DNA from: Mesonia sediminis
Lineage (GTDB): Bacteria; Bacteroidota; Bacteroidia; Flavobacteriales; Flavobacteriaceae
Direction: 5' to 3'
Length of the DNA stretch: 64,000 nt
Assembly (NCBI RefSeq): GCF_042684705.1
Contig: NZ_JBHULZ010000023.1
Span: 372,001-436,000 of the forward strand
The notes under the pieces were generated by a model. That model was not told the DNA's origin. It was given only the letters and a program-made list of their open reading frames with translations, and did not search any database. Position numbers and translations under genes: made by a program. Shown here in pieces: positions 7,311-16,395 of this stretch (within the stretch, counting starts at the first letter, position 1; every line of letters begins with the position of its first letter).

Positions 7311-8855
7311 ATGAAAAAGGTATATGGGATTTTATTGTTTTTAAGCTTGATTTTTTGGAGTTCGTGTAGAAAAGATTTTGACACCCTACCAAGCTCGGGA
7401 AATTTAAGTTTCTCTAAAGATACCGTTTACCTAGACACTGTTTTTACTCAAACCGCTTCTAGCACCTACAGGTTAACGGTTTACAATCGGTCAAAAGAAG
7501 ATATTCATATTCCCGAAATAAAATTAGCACAAGGTGAAGCCTCTAAATACAGACTTAACGTAGATGGCCTACCGGGTAAGAAGTTTAGCAATATTCCTAT
7601 TTATGCCAAAGACAGTATTTTTGTTTTTATTGAAACCACTGCAGCCATAAAAGATTTTACCAATAGTGCCACCCAATTTTTATATACCGATGAACTGATT
7701 TTTTCGGGTACCGAGAAAGAGCAAAGTGTAGAACTGGTAACCCTAATTCAAGATGCACACTTCCTATATCCCGAGAAATTCGCCGATGGCAGTACAGAAA
7801 CACTATCATTCGGTTTTGACGATGAAGGAAATGAAATATTAATTTCTGGCTTTTTATTAGACGATACAGAGTTAAATTTCACCAATGAGAAGCCTTATGT
7901 AATTTACGGATATGCTGCCGTACCACCTCAAAAAACATTACATATTGATGCTGGCGCCAGGTTACATTTTCATCAACAAAGCGGAATTTTAGTTAGCAAT
8001 CAAGCTTCGCTACAAGCCAAAGGTTTATTAAGTACCGATCTTGAAAAAATGGAAAATGAAATCATTATGGAAGGAAACCGCCTTGAACCCGAATTTAGTG
8101 AAGTACCAGGACAATGGGGGGCGTTGTGGTTTACCCAAGGAAGCACAAATAATTTAATAGAACATACTACCATTAAAAATGCCAGCGTAGGAATACGTGT
8201 AGATGGAAATGATGGATCTAACACACCCACTCTAAAGGTGAACAACACCCAAATCTATAATGTATCTAATATTGGTTTATTGGCTAGAACGGGCTATGTT
8301 ACAGCAGAAAATTTAGTTATAAATAATTGTGGGCAAATGGCTTTAAATTTAAGCCTTGGCGGAAATTACCAATTCAACAATTGTACTTTTGCCAATTATT
8401 GGCGACAAGGGTTTCGGCAATTTCCTGCGGTTTTTATAGAAAATGTCCTTGAAACACCCAATCAGTTATTTTTGGCTCCCTTAGAAAAAGCAGATTTCAC
8501 CAATTGTATTATTTATGGCAATGAAAGCCGAGAACTATTATTTAATGCTCATCCCGATGCTGATTTTAATTTTAAATTTGAGAACACCTTAATTAAATTC
8601 AGAGATTTCCAAAATAAGTATACCGATGACCCTATGTACAATTTTACCGATTCAAATTTGTACACTCAAATTAAACTAAACGAAGATCCCGACTTTAAAG
8701 ACTCTACTTTAAATAAATTGCAAATTGGAGAGGAATCTGCAGCAAATGGGTTAGCCAACCCCGTTACTTCAAGCAATATAGATATTTTGGGAATGCAAAG
8801 AGATGGCAACTTACCCGACAGTGGAGCTTATGAAAGTAGTTCTTTCACTGATTAA
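7311..8855 (+). CDS. Right-handed beta-helix lipoprotein
   Basis: 514 residues beginning with a lipoprotein signal (LIFWSSCRKD, Cys about residue 19). The first third looks like a beta-rich Ig-like region; the middle (about 200-400) carries imperfect parallel beta-helix turns such as GIRVDGND, VNNTQIYNVSNIG, LVINNCGQM and FNNCTFANY, as in pectate-lyase-like surface proteins. No catalytic residues are recognisable, so a structural or glycan-binding role is as likely as lyase activity. It ends with ILGMQRDGNLPDSGAYE, the short C-terminal signature seen in many Bacteroidetes beta-helix proteins. Follows the cyclotransferase gene closely on the same strand. Confidence 0.75.
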   Translation: MKKVYGILLFLSLIFWSSCRKDFDTLPSSGNLSFSKDTVYLDTVFTQTASSTYRLTVYNRSKEDIHIPEIKLAQGEASKYRLNVDGLPGKKFSNIPIYAKDSIFVFIETTAAIKDFTNSATQFLYTDELIFSGTEKEQSVELVTLIQDAHFLYPEKFADGSTETLSFGFDDEGNEILISGFLLDDTELNFTNEKPYVIYGYAAVPPQKTLHIDAGARLHFHQQSGILVSNQASLQAKGLLSTDLEKMENEIIMEGNRLEPEFSEVPGQWGALWFTQGSTNNLIEHTTIKNASVGIRVDGNDGSNTPTLKVNNTQIYNVSNIGLLARTGYVTAENLVINNCGQMALNLSLGGNYQFNNCTFANYWRQGFRQFPAVFIENVLETPNQLFLAPLEKADFTNCIIYGNESRELLFNAHPDADFNFKFENTLIKFRDFQNKYTDDPMYNFTDSNLYTQIKLNEDPDFKDSTLNKLQIGEESAANGLANPVTSSNIDILGMQRDGNLPDSGAYESSSFTD

Positions 8856-8941
8856 CTCGAGGCTTTAACAGACCTTGGGCAATAAAAAAAGATTAAAAAT
8901 TTAAAATTAGCTATTATTAAGTTAAAGTTTCTTAACATTAC

Positions 8942-8970
8942 TTGTAGAAACGCACTTTGTTTTAAATTTG
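8942..8970 (+). promoter_or_regulatory. Promoter for the HNH endonuclease gene
   Basis: TTG (8942-8944), 18 nt, then TAAATTTG (8963-8970) match the Bacteroidetes consensus. The predicted leader is about 75 nt. Confidence 0.5.
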
Positions 8971-9049
8971 AGAATAGTTACCCGTTATAGTTAGAAATCT
9001 AAACTAACTTAAGTTCAATTATTTACAAATTTAGTAAGACTCGAAAATC

Positions 9050-9610
9050 ATGGCTATGATTAGAAATTTAAAAAACGAAACGTGGAAAGTAATTCGATTC
9101 GACGAAAAAATATCAGAGAAAGAGAAATATAAAATCTCTAATTATGGTCGAATTTTAAATTGTAAAGGGCCTGAAGAAATATTGGTTAAGAAATATTTTA
9201 TCAATGGCTACCAAAACTTACCTGTAGTTCAAAAAAGCAATGGCAAAAAGACCAGTCGCTATGTTCACAAGTTAGTCGCACAACATTTTCTCAATAAAAC
9301 AGAAGAGGATCGATATGTAATTCATATCGATTACGACAAAAAAAACAATCATGTAGACAACTTAAAATGGGCTACGAAAGAAGAAAAGGAACGTCATCAA
9401 TTCACCAACCCCGAATTTAAAAATATTAAGCGAAAAATACCCTCTCACGCTAAACTAACAGAATCTAAAGTAAAATTAATCAAGCGAAAAATTAATGATC
9501 CTAATAGAAGGACTCGTATGAAAATGATTGCTAAACAGTTTGGAATTTCTGAAATGCAATTGTACAGAATAAAAAACGGTGAAAACTGGGGATCTGTAAC
9601 AGAATATTAA
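9050..9610 (+). CDS. NUMOD4/HNH homing-endonuclease-like protein
   Basis: 186 residues. The N-terminal ~50 residues fit NUMOD4 (WKVIRF...YKISNYGRI), a DNA-binding module of homing endonucleases. It is followed by an HNH-type nuclease core: VHKLVAQHFL, then VIHIDYDKKNNHVDNLKWAT, where His, Asp and Asn sit at the expected places. The C terminus (SKVKLIKRKI...IAKQFGISEMQLYRIKNG) is a small helix-turn-helix. It is free-standing, with its own promoter and a strong terminator, and is not inside an intron or intein that I can see. Whether it is active, a domesticated regulator or a solitary mobile gene is open. The ATG start MAMIRN is chosen; MIRN two codons later is possible. Confidence 0.85.
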   Translation: MAMIRNLKNETWKVIRFDEKISEKEKYKISNYGRILNCKGPEEILVKKYFINGYQNLPVVQKSNGKKTSRYVHKLVAQHFLNKTEEDRYVIHIDYDKKNNHVDNLKWATKEEKERHQFTNPEFKNIKRKIPSHAKLTESKVKLIKRKINDPNRRTRMKMIAKQFGISEMQLYRIKNGENWGSVTEY

Positions 9611-9646
9611 AAAAGAGGCTGTTCGTCACGAAACAGCCTCTTTTTG
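9611..9646. terminator. Bidirectional terminator between HNH gene and DUF2059 gene
   Basis: AGAGGCTGTT (9614-9623) and AACAGCCTCT (9632-9641) form a 10-bp stem flanked by an A-run on the left and a T-run on the right, so it can end both converging transcripts. Confidence 0.85.
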
Positions 9647-9669
9647 GTTTTTAAAAAATTCAATTAAGC

Positions 9670-10110
9670 CTAATCCTCATTTTCAACGGGTTGTTCAACC
9701 ATATACTTTTGCATCAAAGGGTATAGTTTATTTACTCCCATCTGTTGACCAATAGCTTGCGATTCCATCATAATTTCAGAGGTCTTCCCTAAAATTCTTT
9801 TACCAGCAGGAGTTTCATAAAAGGCGAGTAACTTCTTTAAATCGGCTTCTGTACAATGCTCTTTATACACCGCAATAACATCGGTGTACATTGCGTCGAA
9901 CATATTTTTCACTTCGGCTTTAAAGGCATCTCTATTACTTTCAGGAATATTGACAATTATTTGCGATAGTGCATTTTCTATCATATTGCCGCTTTGAGCC
10001 TCTATTAATTTACGAAGTCCTGAATCGATTGACTCTTGGGCTTGTATCTTAGATGCAGGCAAGGTTAATAAAAGCAGTAGAAATACTTGAAATAAAGTTG
10101 ATTTTTTCAT
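9670..10110 (-). CDS. DUF2059 secreted protein
   Basis: 146 residues with an N-terminal signal peptide (hydrophobic LLLLLTLP, cleavage near IQAQ) and then a helical domain typical of DUF2059: ESIDSGLRKLIEAQSG, a central helix VYKEHCTEADLKKLLAFYETPAGKRI, which is the signature segment, and a closing helix. Function is unknown; it should be periplasmic or envelope-located. It starts 2 bp after the glyA stop on the same strand, so it is cotranscribed with glyA, though no functional link is known. Confidence 0.85.
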   Translation of the reverse strand: MKKSTLFQVFLLLLLTLPASKIQAQESIDSGLRKLIEAQSGNMIENALSQIIVNIPESNRDAFKAEVKNMFDAMYTDVIAVYKEHCTEADLKKLLAFYETPAGKRILGKTSEIMMESQAIGQQMGVNKLYPLMQKYMVEQPVENED

Positions 10111-10112
10111 AA

Positions 10113-11387
10113 TTACATTTTAAACAACGGCTTCCCGCTCATCATTTCCTTAATTTTCTCTTTGGTTTCTTGAATTACCGCCTCATTTTCAATGTTTGAA
10201 ATTACTTGATCTATAAATGTCACCACCTGAGGCATATCTTCTTCCTTCAATCCTCTGGTTGTAATCGCCGGTGTACCGACGCGAATTCCAGAAGTAACAA
10301 ACGGTGATTGTGTATCAAAAGGAACCATATTTTTGTTCACTGTAATCTCAGCCTTTACCAATGTTTCTTCGGCTTGTTTTCCTGTTACGCCTTTATTCCG
10401 TAAATCAATAAGCATCATGTGATTATCTGTACCTCCAGAAATAACATCATATCCTTTTTCTACAAAAGCATCGGCCATAGCCTTAGCATTCTTTTTAACC
10501 TGAACCATATAATGCAAAAACTCATCAGAAAGAGCCTCTTTAAAGGCTACTGCTTTGGCTGCAATAATATGTTCTAAAGGTCCGCCTTGATTTCCTGGAA
10601 ACACACCACTGTTTAAAAGAGAAGACATCATTCTGGGTTTACCACTTTTCAATTTTAAACCAAAGGGATTTTCAAAATCTTTCCCCATTAAAATCATGCC
10701 ACCTCTTGGTCCGCGTAAGGTTTTATGCGTAGTTGTGGTAACAATATGACAATGAGGTAAGGGATCCTGAATTAAGCCTTTAGCTATTAATCCGGCTGGA
10801 TGAGCCATATCGGCCAATAGAATGGCTCCTACTTCATCGGCTATTGCTCTAAATTTTTTATAGTCAATTTCTCTACTATAAGCTGAGGCCCCTGCTATGA
10901 TTAGCTTAGGCTTCTCTTTATGCGCCATTTCTTTAACATGCTCATAGTTTATTAGCCCCGTTTCTTTTTCAACTCCATAAAAAACAGGGTTATAAAGTTT
11001 TCCCGAAAAATTTACAGGCGAACCGTGTGTTAAATGTCCTCCGTGTGATAAGTCAAATCCTAAAATTGTATCTCCGGGTTTTAAACAAACAGAGAAAACA
11101 GCAGTATTTGCTTGTGAACCTGAGTGGGGTTGAACATTAACATATTCTGCATTAAACAATTCTTTAGCTCTATTAATGGCTAATTGTTCTACCTCGTCTA
11201 CCACTTCACACCCTCCATAATAGCGTTTCCCAGGATAGCCTTCTGCATATTTATTAGTAAGCACAGATCCTGCGGCGGCTAACACATCTTTACTTACAAA
11301 GTTTTCACTTGCAATTAGCTCTAAACCATTTAATTGTCTTTCTTCCTCACGTTGAATAAGATCAAAAATCTCTTTATCTTTATACAT
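10113..11387 (-). CDS. glyA: Serine hydroxymethyltransferase
   Basis: PLP enzyme converting serine and tetrahydrofolate to glycine and methylene-tetrahydrofolate, the main cytoplasmic source of one-carbon units. Landmarks: LNGLELIASENFVS, NKYAEGYPGKRYYGGCE, DLSHGGHLTHGS, DMAHPAGLIA and the Schiff-base lysine in VTTTTHKTLRGPRGG. The ATG at 11387 (MYKDKEIFDL) gives 424 residues, the usual length; an upstream in-frame ATG at 11432 would add 15 hydrophobic residues that do not belong to the family. Divergent from the fumarylacetoacetase gene and followed by the DUF2059 gene in an apparent operon. Confidence 0.97.
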   Translation of the reverse strand: MYKDKEIFDLIQREEERQLNGLELIASENFVSKDVLAAAGSVLTNKYAEGYPGKRYYGGCEVVDEVEQLAINRAKELFNAEYVNVQPHSGSQANTAVFSVCLKPGDTILGFDLSHGGHLTHGSPVNFSGKLYNPVFYGVEKETGLINYEHVKEMAHKEKPKLIIAGASAYSREIDYKKFRAIADEVGAILLADMAHPAGLIAKGLIQDPLPHCHIVTTTTHKTLRGPRGGMILMGKDFENPFGLKLKSGKPRMMSSLLNSGVFPGNQGGPLEHIIAAKAVAFKEALSDEFLHYMVQVKKNAKAMADAFVEKGYDVISGGTDNHMMLIDLRNKGVTGKQAEETLVKAEITVNKNMVPFDTQSPFVTSGIRVGTPAITTRGLKEEDMPQVVTFIDQVISNIENEAVIQETKEKIKEMMSGKPLFKM

Positions 11388-11454
11388 GACTTTATATTTC
11401 GTTAAAAATTTTACCAAAAATAAGAAATTCATTCGGTTAATACAGGGAAAATAA

Positions 11455-11462
11455 TATATTTG
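11455..11462 (+). promoter_or_regulatory. Possible -7 element for fahA
   Basis: TATATTTG matches the Bacteroidetes -7 box 37 nt before the fahA ATG. No clear TTG is visible 19 nt upstream, so this is a partial match only. Confidence 0.35.
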
Positions 11463-11498
11463 AATAGCTTTATTTTAACAATCTTAGAATTAAAAAAA

Positions 11499-12779
11499 AT
11501 GCATATAACAGCAAATGATCCAAAAAGAAAAACTTGGCTAGAGGTGCCGGAAAATTCTGATTTCCCTATCCAAAACATCCCTTTTGGGGTATTTCTTACG
11601 CGAGATGATATTATTACCATAGGAACACGAATTGGTAACTATGCAATAGACTTAGGAGCACTACATCAATTGGGTTATTTCAAGGGTATTCCCTTAACGG
11701 ATGATATCTTTTTACAAGATACACTTAATGATTTTATCGCTGATGGTAGAAAAACATGGCGAACAGTACGCAACCGCATTGCTGATATTTTTGATATTAA
11801 TAATACGACATTAAAAAATAATGAAGAACATCAGCGTGTGATCCTTTTTACAATGGATGAAGTTGAAATGCAACTTCCTGTTCAAATTGGAGATTATACC
11901 GATTTTTACTCTAGCGAGGAACACGCACGCAATGTTGGTGAAATGTTTCGTGGAAAAGAAAATGCTATGGTGCCCAATTGGTATCACATGCCTATTGCTT
12001 ATCATGGTAGAAGCTCGTCTATAATCCCAAGTGGTATTGCCATTAATAGACCATTAGGGCAAAAAATGCCAAAAGGAGCTAAAACCCCAATTTTTGGTCC
12101 AACACGTGCTTTAGATTTTGAACTTGAAATGGCCTTCATTACAACAGATGCCAATAATATTGGTGAATCTATACCTGCGCATGAAGCAGAAGATCACATT
12201 TTTGGAATGGTACTTTTTAATGATTGGAGTGCGAGAGACATTCAACGTTGGGAATATGTACCCTTAGGTCCATTTTTAGGCAAAAATTTTGCAAGTACTA
12301 TTTCTCCCTGGATCGTCACCTTAGATGCACTTGAACCTTTTAGAACAGAAGGACCCAAGAAAAATTCAGAGTATAAACTTTTAGATTACTTGAAAACCGA
12401 AGGAAAAAAAACCTTTGATATCAAATTAGAGGTTTCTATTCAACCAGAAAATGATGAACCTACTTTAGTTAGCAAATCAAATTTTAAATATTTATATTGG
12501 AATATGAGTGAGCAATTGGCGCATCACACCATTAACGGATGCCCCCTTAACAGTGGAGACATGTTAGCTAGTGGCACTATTTCCGGGTCAAGAGAAGGTA
12601 CATTTGGTTCTATGCTAGAATTAAGTAAAAATGGTGAAAACCCGATTAAATTGAGTAATGGAAGTGATCGCAAATTTATTCAAGACAATGATACAGTGAT
12701 ATTAAAAGGATTTTGTGAAAACAAAGATGTTAGAATAGGTTTTGGCGAATGTAGTACCAAAATTTTGCCTCATTTATAA
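11499..12779 (+). CDS. fahA: Fumarylacetoacetase
   Basis: Last step of tyrosine/homogentisate degradation: hydrolyses fumarylacetoacetate to fumarate and acetoacetate. 426 residues from the ATG at 11499 (MHITANDP), matching the eukaryote-like FAH length; an in-frame ATG 13 codons earlier is less likely. Motifs: an N-terminal SH3-like domain with PFGVFLTRDD, YTDFYSSEEHARNVG, PNWYHMPIAYHGR, the metal-binding acids in LDFELEMAF, FNDWSARDIQRWEYVPLGPFLGK and SGTISG. The rest of the pathway is not in this window. Cytoplasmic. Confidence 0.95.
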   Translation: MHITANDPKRKTWLEVPENSDFPIQNIPFGVFLTRDDIITIGTRIGNYAIDLGALHQLGYFKGIPLTDDIFLQDTLNDFIADGRKTWRTVRNRIADIFDINNTTLKNNEEHQRVILFTMDEVEMQLPVQIGDYTDFYSSEEHARNVGEMFRGKENAMVPNWYHMPIAYHGRSSSIIPSGIAINRPLGQKMPKGAKTPIFGPTRALDFELEMAFITTDANNIGESIPAHEAEDHIFGMVLFNDWSARDIQRWEYVPLGPFLGKNFASTISPWIVTLDALEPFRTEGPKKNSEYKLLDYLKTEGKKTFDIKLEVSIQPENDEPTLVSKSNFKYLYWNMSEQLAHHTINGCPLNSGDMLASGTISGSREGTFGSMLELSKNGENPIKLSNGSDRKFIQDNDTVILKGFCENKDVRIGFGECSTKILPHL

Positions 12780-12830
12780 TATAATCAACACAGGGCTTGC
12801 TAATTAGCAGGCTATTTCTGCTTAAATAAT

Positions 12831-13418
12831 ATGCAATCCATTTTTATAGCTGCAAAAAATAATAATACCCTGAAAATTAAAAAGCTGACCGAACGGAATA
12901 GCTCAATAAACTTGAGAAATGAGCAGCAACAAACTCCGTTAATGGTGGCAACCTATAATAATAATATTGAGGCTGCTAAACTTTTGATAAAGCCAGGTGC
13001 CGATGTAAATGCACAAGATAATCGGCTAGAAACTCCTATTTTACACGCTGGTGCTGCTGGTTATTATGAAATTTTAAATGCGTGCTTAGGAACCGACAAC
13101 GTGAATTTTTTAAAGCTAAACCGTTATGGTGGTACGGCTTTAATCCCTGCCTGTGAAAGAGGACATGTAAAAATTGTGAAACGGTTACTTAAAATAGAAA
13201 ACTTCCCTGTAGACCATATCAACAACCTAGGATGGACGGCCCTTTTGGTGACGGTTATTTTGGGTGATGGAACACAAAAATACATTGATATAGTACAGAT
13301 GCTCATTGAGGCAGGTTGTAATATTTATATCGCCGATAAAGATGGAGTAACAGCATTAGAACACGCGCAAAAATCGGGATTTACAGAGATGGTTAATCTA
13401 CTAAAAGCAAACGGTTAA
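12831..13418 (+). CDS. Ankyrin-repeat protein
   Basis: 195 residues forming about five ankyrin repeats. Recognisable turns are QTPLMVATYNNNIEAAKLLI, ADVNAQDNRLETPILHAGAAG, GTALIPACERGHVKIVKRLL, GWTALLVTVILG and DGVTALEHAQKSG. No signal peptide, so cytoplasmic. Ankyrin stacks bind other proteins; the partner is unknown. It lies 51 bp after fahA on the same strand and may be cotranscribed, with no obvious functional link. Confidence 0.88.
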   Translation: MQSIFIAAKNNNTLKIKKLTERNSSINLRNEQQQTPLMVATYNNNIEAAKLLIKPGADVNAQDNRLETPILHAGAAGYYEILNACLGTDNVNFLKLNRYGGTALIPACERGHVKIVKRLLKIENFPVDHINNLGWTALLVTVILGDGTQKYIDIVQMLIEAGCNIYIADKDGVTALEHAQKSGFTEMVNLLKANG

Positions 13419-13475
13419 TATTTCCGTTTATAGCAATAGCTGTAGTGAAAATAAATAAGATGTTCTTTTATTGCT

Positions 13476-14372
13476 TTACCGAACTGTTACAATAGGTTTT
13501 TTCTTTTTCTCTCGAATCAGATATATTCCTATTAATATTAAAATAGCACCCAACAGGTAATAAAAATTGAATTGTTCACCATCAATAACTCCCCAAATAA
13601 CCGCCACAATAGGAAGCAAATAGGAAACCGTACTAGCAAAAACAGCCGAAGTATCTTGAATTAGCTTATAAAATAGAATAATACCTATAGCCGTACCAAA
13701 AATACTCAAGAAGCTTAAGTATCCTAAGGCTTCTAATGCTTCAGAAGAGAACGATACATTAAAAAAATCGGTAAACAATAAGATTATTAATGAAGGGATC
13801 ATCCAGAAGGTAAAAACACTGCTGGATACTTGTATTGATTTTACGTGTTGTAATTTTAATTTGATGATTAAAGCCGATAAAGCATAGGAGGCAGACGCAA
13901 AAACCATAAGCAAGGTAAAACCAATTTGACTTTCTTGGGTACTTACTTCTGAAAAATATAATAAAGTAGCTGCCCCCAAAAAGCCAATAAATGCTCCCAT
14001 TACCTGGGTTGGTTTACTTTTTATTCTAAATATTAAGAAGCCTAACATTAGAACAAAAATTGGTTCTAAACTATTTATTATTCCAGCCAGAGAACTACTT
14101 ACCTTAGTTTGCGCAATAGGGAATAAAAACATGGGTAAGAAATTGCCAAAAAAACCTGCAAGAATTACCCATAAAAGATCCTTTTTAGGCATTTTACGCA
14201 TAGCTGGTATACCTAATGAAGCTAATATCAATCCGCTTAAAGCGACGCGAAAGGCACCAATTTGAAAAGGATTAAAAACAAGTAAAGATTTTTTGATTAA
14301 AATAAAAGAGCTACCCCACGTAAGCGCCATTATACTCAGTAAAAACCACTTATTTTTAAGTAATGTAGGCAT
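13476..14372 (-). CDS. EamA/DMT-family transporter
   Basis: 298 residues with about ten hydrophobic segments arranged as two EamA repeats. The first begins LLSIMALTWGSSFILIKKSL and the second FTLLMVFASASYALSALIIK; VSYLLPIVAVIWGVI near the end is typical of the family. Inner-membrane drug/metabolite exporter, probably for amino acids or other small metabolites; substrate unknown. The positively charged tail REKKKK faces the cytoplasm. It is separated from the upstream monooxygenase gene by a terminator, so it is probably not in that operon. Confidence 0.88.
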   Translation of the reverse strand: MPTLLKNKWFLLSIMALTWGSSFILIKKSLLVFNPFQIGAFRVALSGLILASLGIPAMRKMPKKDLLWVILAGFFGNFLPMFLFPIAQTKVSSSLAGIINSLEPIFVLMLGFLIFRIKSKPTQVMGAFIGFLGAATLLYFSEVSTQESQIGFTLLMVFASASYALSALIIKLKLQHVKSIQVSSSVFTFWMIPSLIILLFTDFFNVSFSSEALEALGYLSFLSIFGTAIGIILFYKLIQDTSAVFASTVSYLLPIVAVIWGVIDGEQFNFYYLLGAILILIGIYLIREKKKKPIVTVR

Positions 14373-14482
14373 TGAATTTGGTTTAAAGAAAAAGGCAAAG
14401 TTAATTGTAATTATTGATTTTTTAGGTTTAAACTTAGATTTAACATCCTATTTTAATATTAGGTGCTTTGCTATTTTTTAAT

Positions 14483-14520
14483 AAAAAAAGCCTAAAAAGA
14501 AAAATTTACTCTTTAGGCTT
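14483..14520 (-). terminator. Terminator of the monooxygenase gene
   Basis: AAGCCTAAA (14488-14496) pairs with TTTAGGCTT (14512-14520). On the minus strand the stem is followed by a T-run, placed just after the monooxygenase stop. Confidence 0.8.
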
Positions 14521-14541
14521 ATATGATATTATTTAAGTAAT

Positions 14542-15921
14542 TTACTCCGCTTTCTCTAATTCAATCTCTACTTCATCTTGAAAAGCTAAATAGCGCTCTT
14601 TACTGTCGTCGAGTTCCTCCATCCATTCGGTATGATGTTCTTCGGCCTTGGTTCCTGTTACAACACTGGTAAAAGTTTTGTCTCTATAGGTTAAGATGTT
14701 TTCTTCTTTATCGCCTAACCATTCCTTAAACATTTCGGCCACCTTATCTACATTAAAATCGGGGTAATCAGATAAACTTAACAAGTCTTTAATGTAATCT
14801 GATTGAAAATCGACAGCATCATAGCAACCATCTAAGTTGTTTAATCTTTTCAACCAATCATCCATATCTTTTCTTCGTTGGTCTTTTTCAGGAAGCACTA
14901 ATTCTTCCATCATAAAATCTCTTGCCACCCAAGCTTGTGCATCAAACATATTAAAAGTATAGTATTGATCTTGCATACCCAAGTAAATCAATTGAGGTAA
15001 TTCATTAAAGAAAATACCTTTATACACTTGATCTGGATATAAATTATTCTTGGTTTTTAATCTTAATTCATCTGGCAAAAATGGAAATTTATGCTGGTAA
15101 CCCGTACACATTACTACGGCATCAAATTTTTCTGAAGTACCATCTGCAAAATGTGCAATATCTCCTTCAAAATGAGTAAGTAAAGGCACTTCTTTTATTC
15201 CATCTGGCCACTCCACTCCTATTGGGTTGCTTCTATAACTTAAGGTTACCGATTTGGCACCGTGCTTGTAACATTGCACCCCTATATCTTCGGCAGAATA
15301 GCTGCTACCAATTAATAATAAATTTTGATTTTTAAATTGGTCTGCTCCCCTAAAATCGTGCGCGTGCATAACACCGCCTGGAAAATCTTCAATTCCTTTA
15401 AAGTAAGGCATATTTGGCGTCGAGAAATGACCAGAAGCCACCACTAGATAATCGAATTCTTCGCTATAAGTTCTGTTTTCTTTTAAATTATCTAAAACTA
15501 AAGTGAATTTTTGATTGGCATTATTATAATCTACCCAGCGAGCCGTAGTATTAAAACGAATGTATTTTTTTGCATTACTTTTCTTAATACGCCCTTCTAT
15601 ATAATCAAAAAGAACTGGTCTTGGGGGATAAGAGGAAATTGGCTTTTTAAAATGTTCATCAAAAGAATAATCAGAGAATTCTAAACATTCTTTCGGACCG
15701 TTTGACCAAAGGTACTTATACATTGAACCGTGAACAGGTTCACCGTAACGGCCTACACCAGTTCGCCAAGAATAATTCCACATTCCTCCCCAGTTCTCTT
15801 GCTTCTCAAAACAAACAATTTCAGGTACCTGAACTCCATTTTTTTCTAAGGCTTCGAAAGCCCTTAATTGTGCCAATCCGCTTGGCCCTGCTCCAATAAT
15901 TGCTACTCTTTTATTTTTCAT
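14542..15921 (-). CDS. tmm: Flavin monooxygenase, trimethylamine monooxygenase (Tmm)-like
   Basis: 459 residues from the ATG at 15921 (MKNKRVAIIG); an in-frame ATG 12 codons earlier is less likely. FAD site GAGPSG (10-15), the FMO-type segment FPGGVMHAHDF, NADPH site LLIGSSYSAEDIG, and blocks RYLWSNGPKECLEF-like, GHFSTP, CTGYQHKFPFL and MQDQYYTFNMFDAQAW agree closely with bacterial trimethylamine monooxygenases as I remember them. Tmm oxidises trimethylamine to its N-oxide with NADPH and O2; relatives also oxidise other methylated amines, sulfides or indole. No TMAO demethylase or TMA transporter is visible nearby. Single gene with its own terminator. Confidence 0.85.
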   Translation of the reverse strand: MKNKRVAIIGAGPSGLAQLRAFEALEKNGVQVPEIVCFEKQENWGGMWNYSWRTGVGRYGEPVHGSMYKYLWSNGPKECLEFSDYSFDEHFKKPISSYPPRPVLFDYIEGRIKKSNAKKYIRFNTTARWVDYNNANQKFTLVLDNLKENRTYSEEFDYLVVASGHFSTPNMPYFKGIEDFPGGVMHAHDFRGADQFKNQNLLLIGSSYSAEDIGVQCYKHGAKSVTLSYRSNPIGVEWPDGIKEVPLLTHFEGDIAHFADGTSEKFDAVVMCTGYQHKFPFLPDELRLKTKNNLYPDQVYKGIFFNELPQLIYLGMQDQYYTFNMFDAQAWVARDFMMEELVLPEKDQRRKDMDDWLKRLNNLDGCYDAVDFQSDYIKDLLSLSDYPDFNVDKVAEMFKEWLGDKEENILTYRDKTFTSVVTGTKAEEHHTEWMEELDDSKERYLAFQDEVEIELEKAE

Positions 15922-15957
15922 CTTATAGTAATTTTTATTTATGGCTGTTACTGCCAA

Positions 15958-16104
15958 TTTAATAATAACTTAAACTAAATATCTCTAGGACTTATAGAGG
16001 ATAAGTAAAATATTTTAAATAATCAAATTATTCTAAATGAAATTAACTATTAAATATAAATAATATAATAATCTTGAATTTTAATGTAAAATATTGTGAT
16101 TTTA
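15958..16104. other. AT-rich intergenic region upstream of tmm-like gene
   Basis: Very AT-rich stretch that must hold the monooxygenase promoter. I see no exact TTG-N19-TAnnTTTG match on the minus strand and no structured RNA. Confidence 0.4.
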
Positions 16105-16395
16105 TTAATTTGAAGCCTGTATTCTATGAAAGTTTTTTAAATCTAGCTGCTTAATTTTAAGTAATAACTCATTCGCAAAAGGGCCTCTTATATTGGTGTG
16201 CTACATAATATCTCTAGCGGCTATAAAATTTATTGGAGATTTACCTAAATCAAATTGTTCTCTCCATATCATTTGGTGCTGGCTAGAACATAGAAATACC
16301 ATATTTCCTATTTCAGACCAAGCGTGAGCACCTGCACACATAGGGCAATGCTCTCCAGATGTGTATAAAGTAGCTTTTAATGAGTATCTGATGTA
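16105..16395 (-). pseudogene. Nucleoside deaminase remnant (5' truncated, internal stop)
   Basis: Minus-strand frame encodes LKATLYTSGEHCPMCAGAHAW and on to INFIAARDIM, the C-terminal half of a cytidine/guanine-deaminase-like zinc enzyme including its PCxxC-type metal site (here HCPMC). A TAG at 16203-16201 interrupts the frame, but homologous-looking sequence continues in the same frame (RGPFANELLLKIKQL, the usual C-terminal helix) to a TAA at 16107-16105. The N-terminal half with the HAE motif is missing; a stop lies in frame at 16398-16396 and no start codon precedes the fragment. Clearly decayed. Confidence 0.75.

Noticed and set aside
14293..14481. 62-codon plus-strand open frame antisense to the EamA gene start
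   Set aside because: AT-rich shadow frame with no start context or domain.
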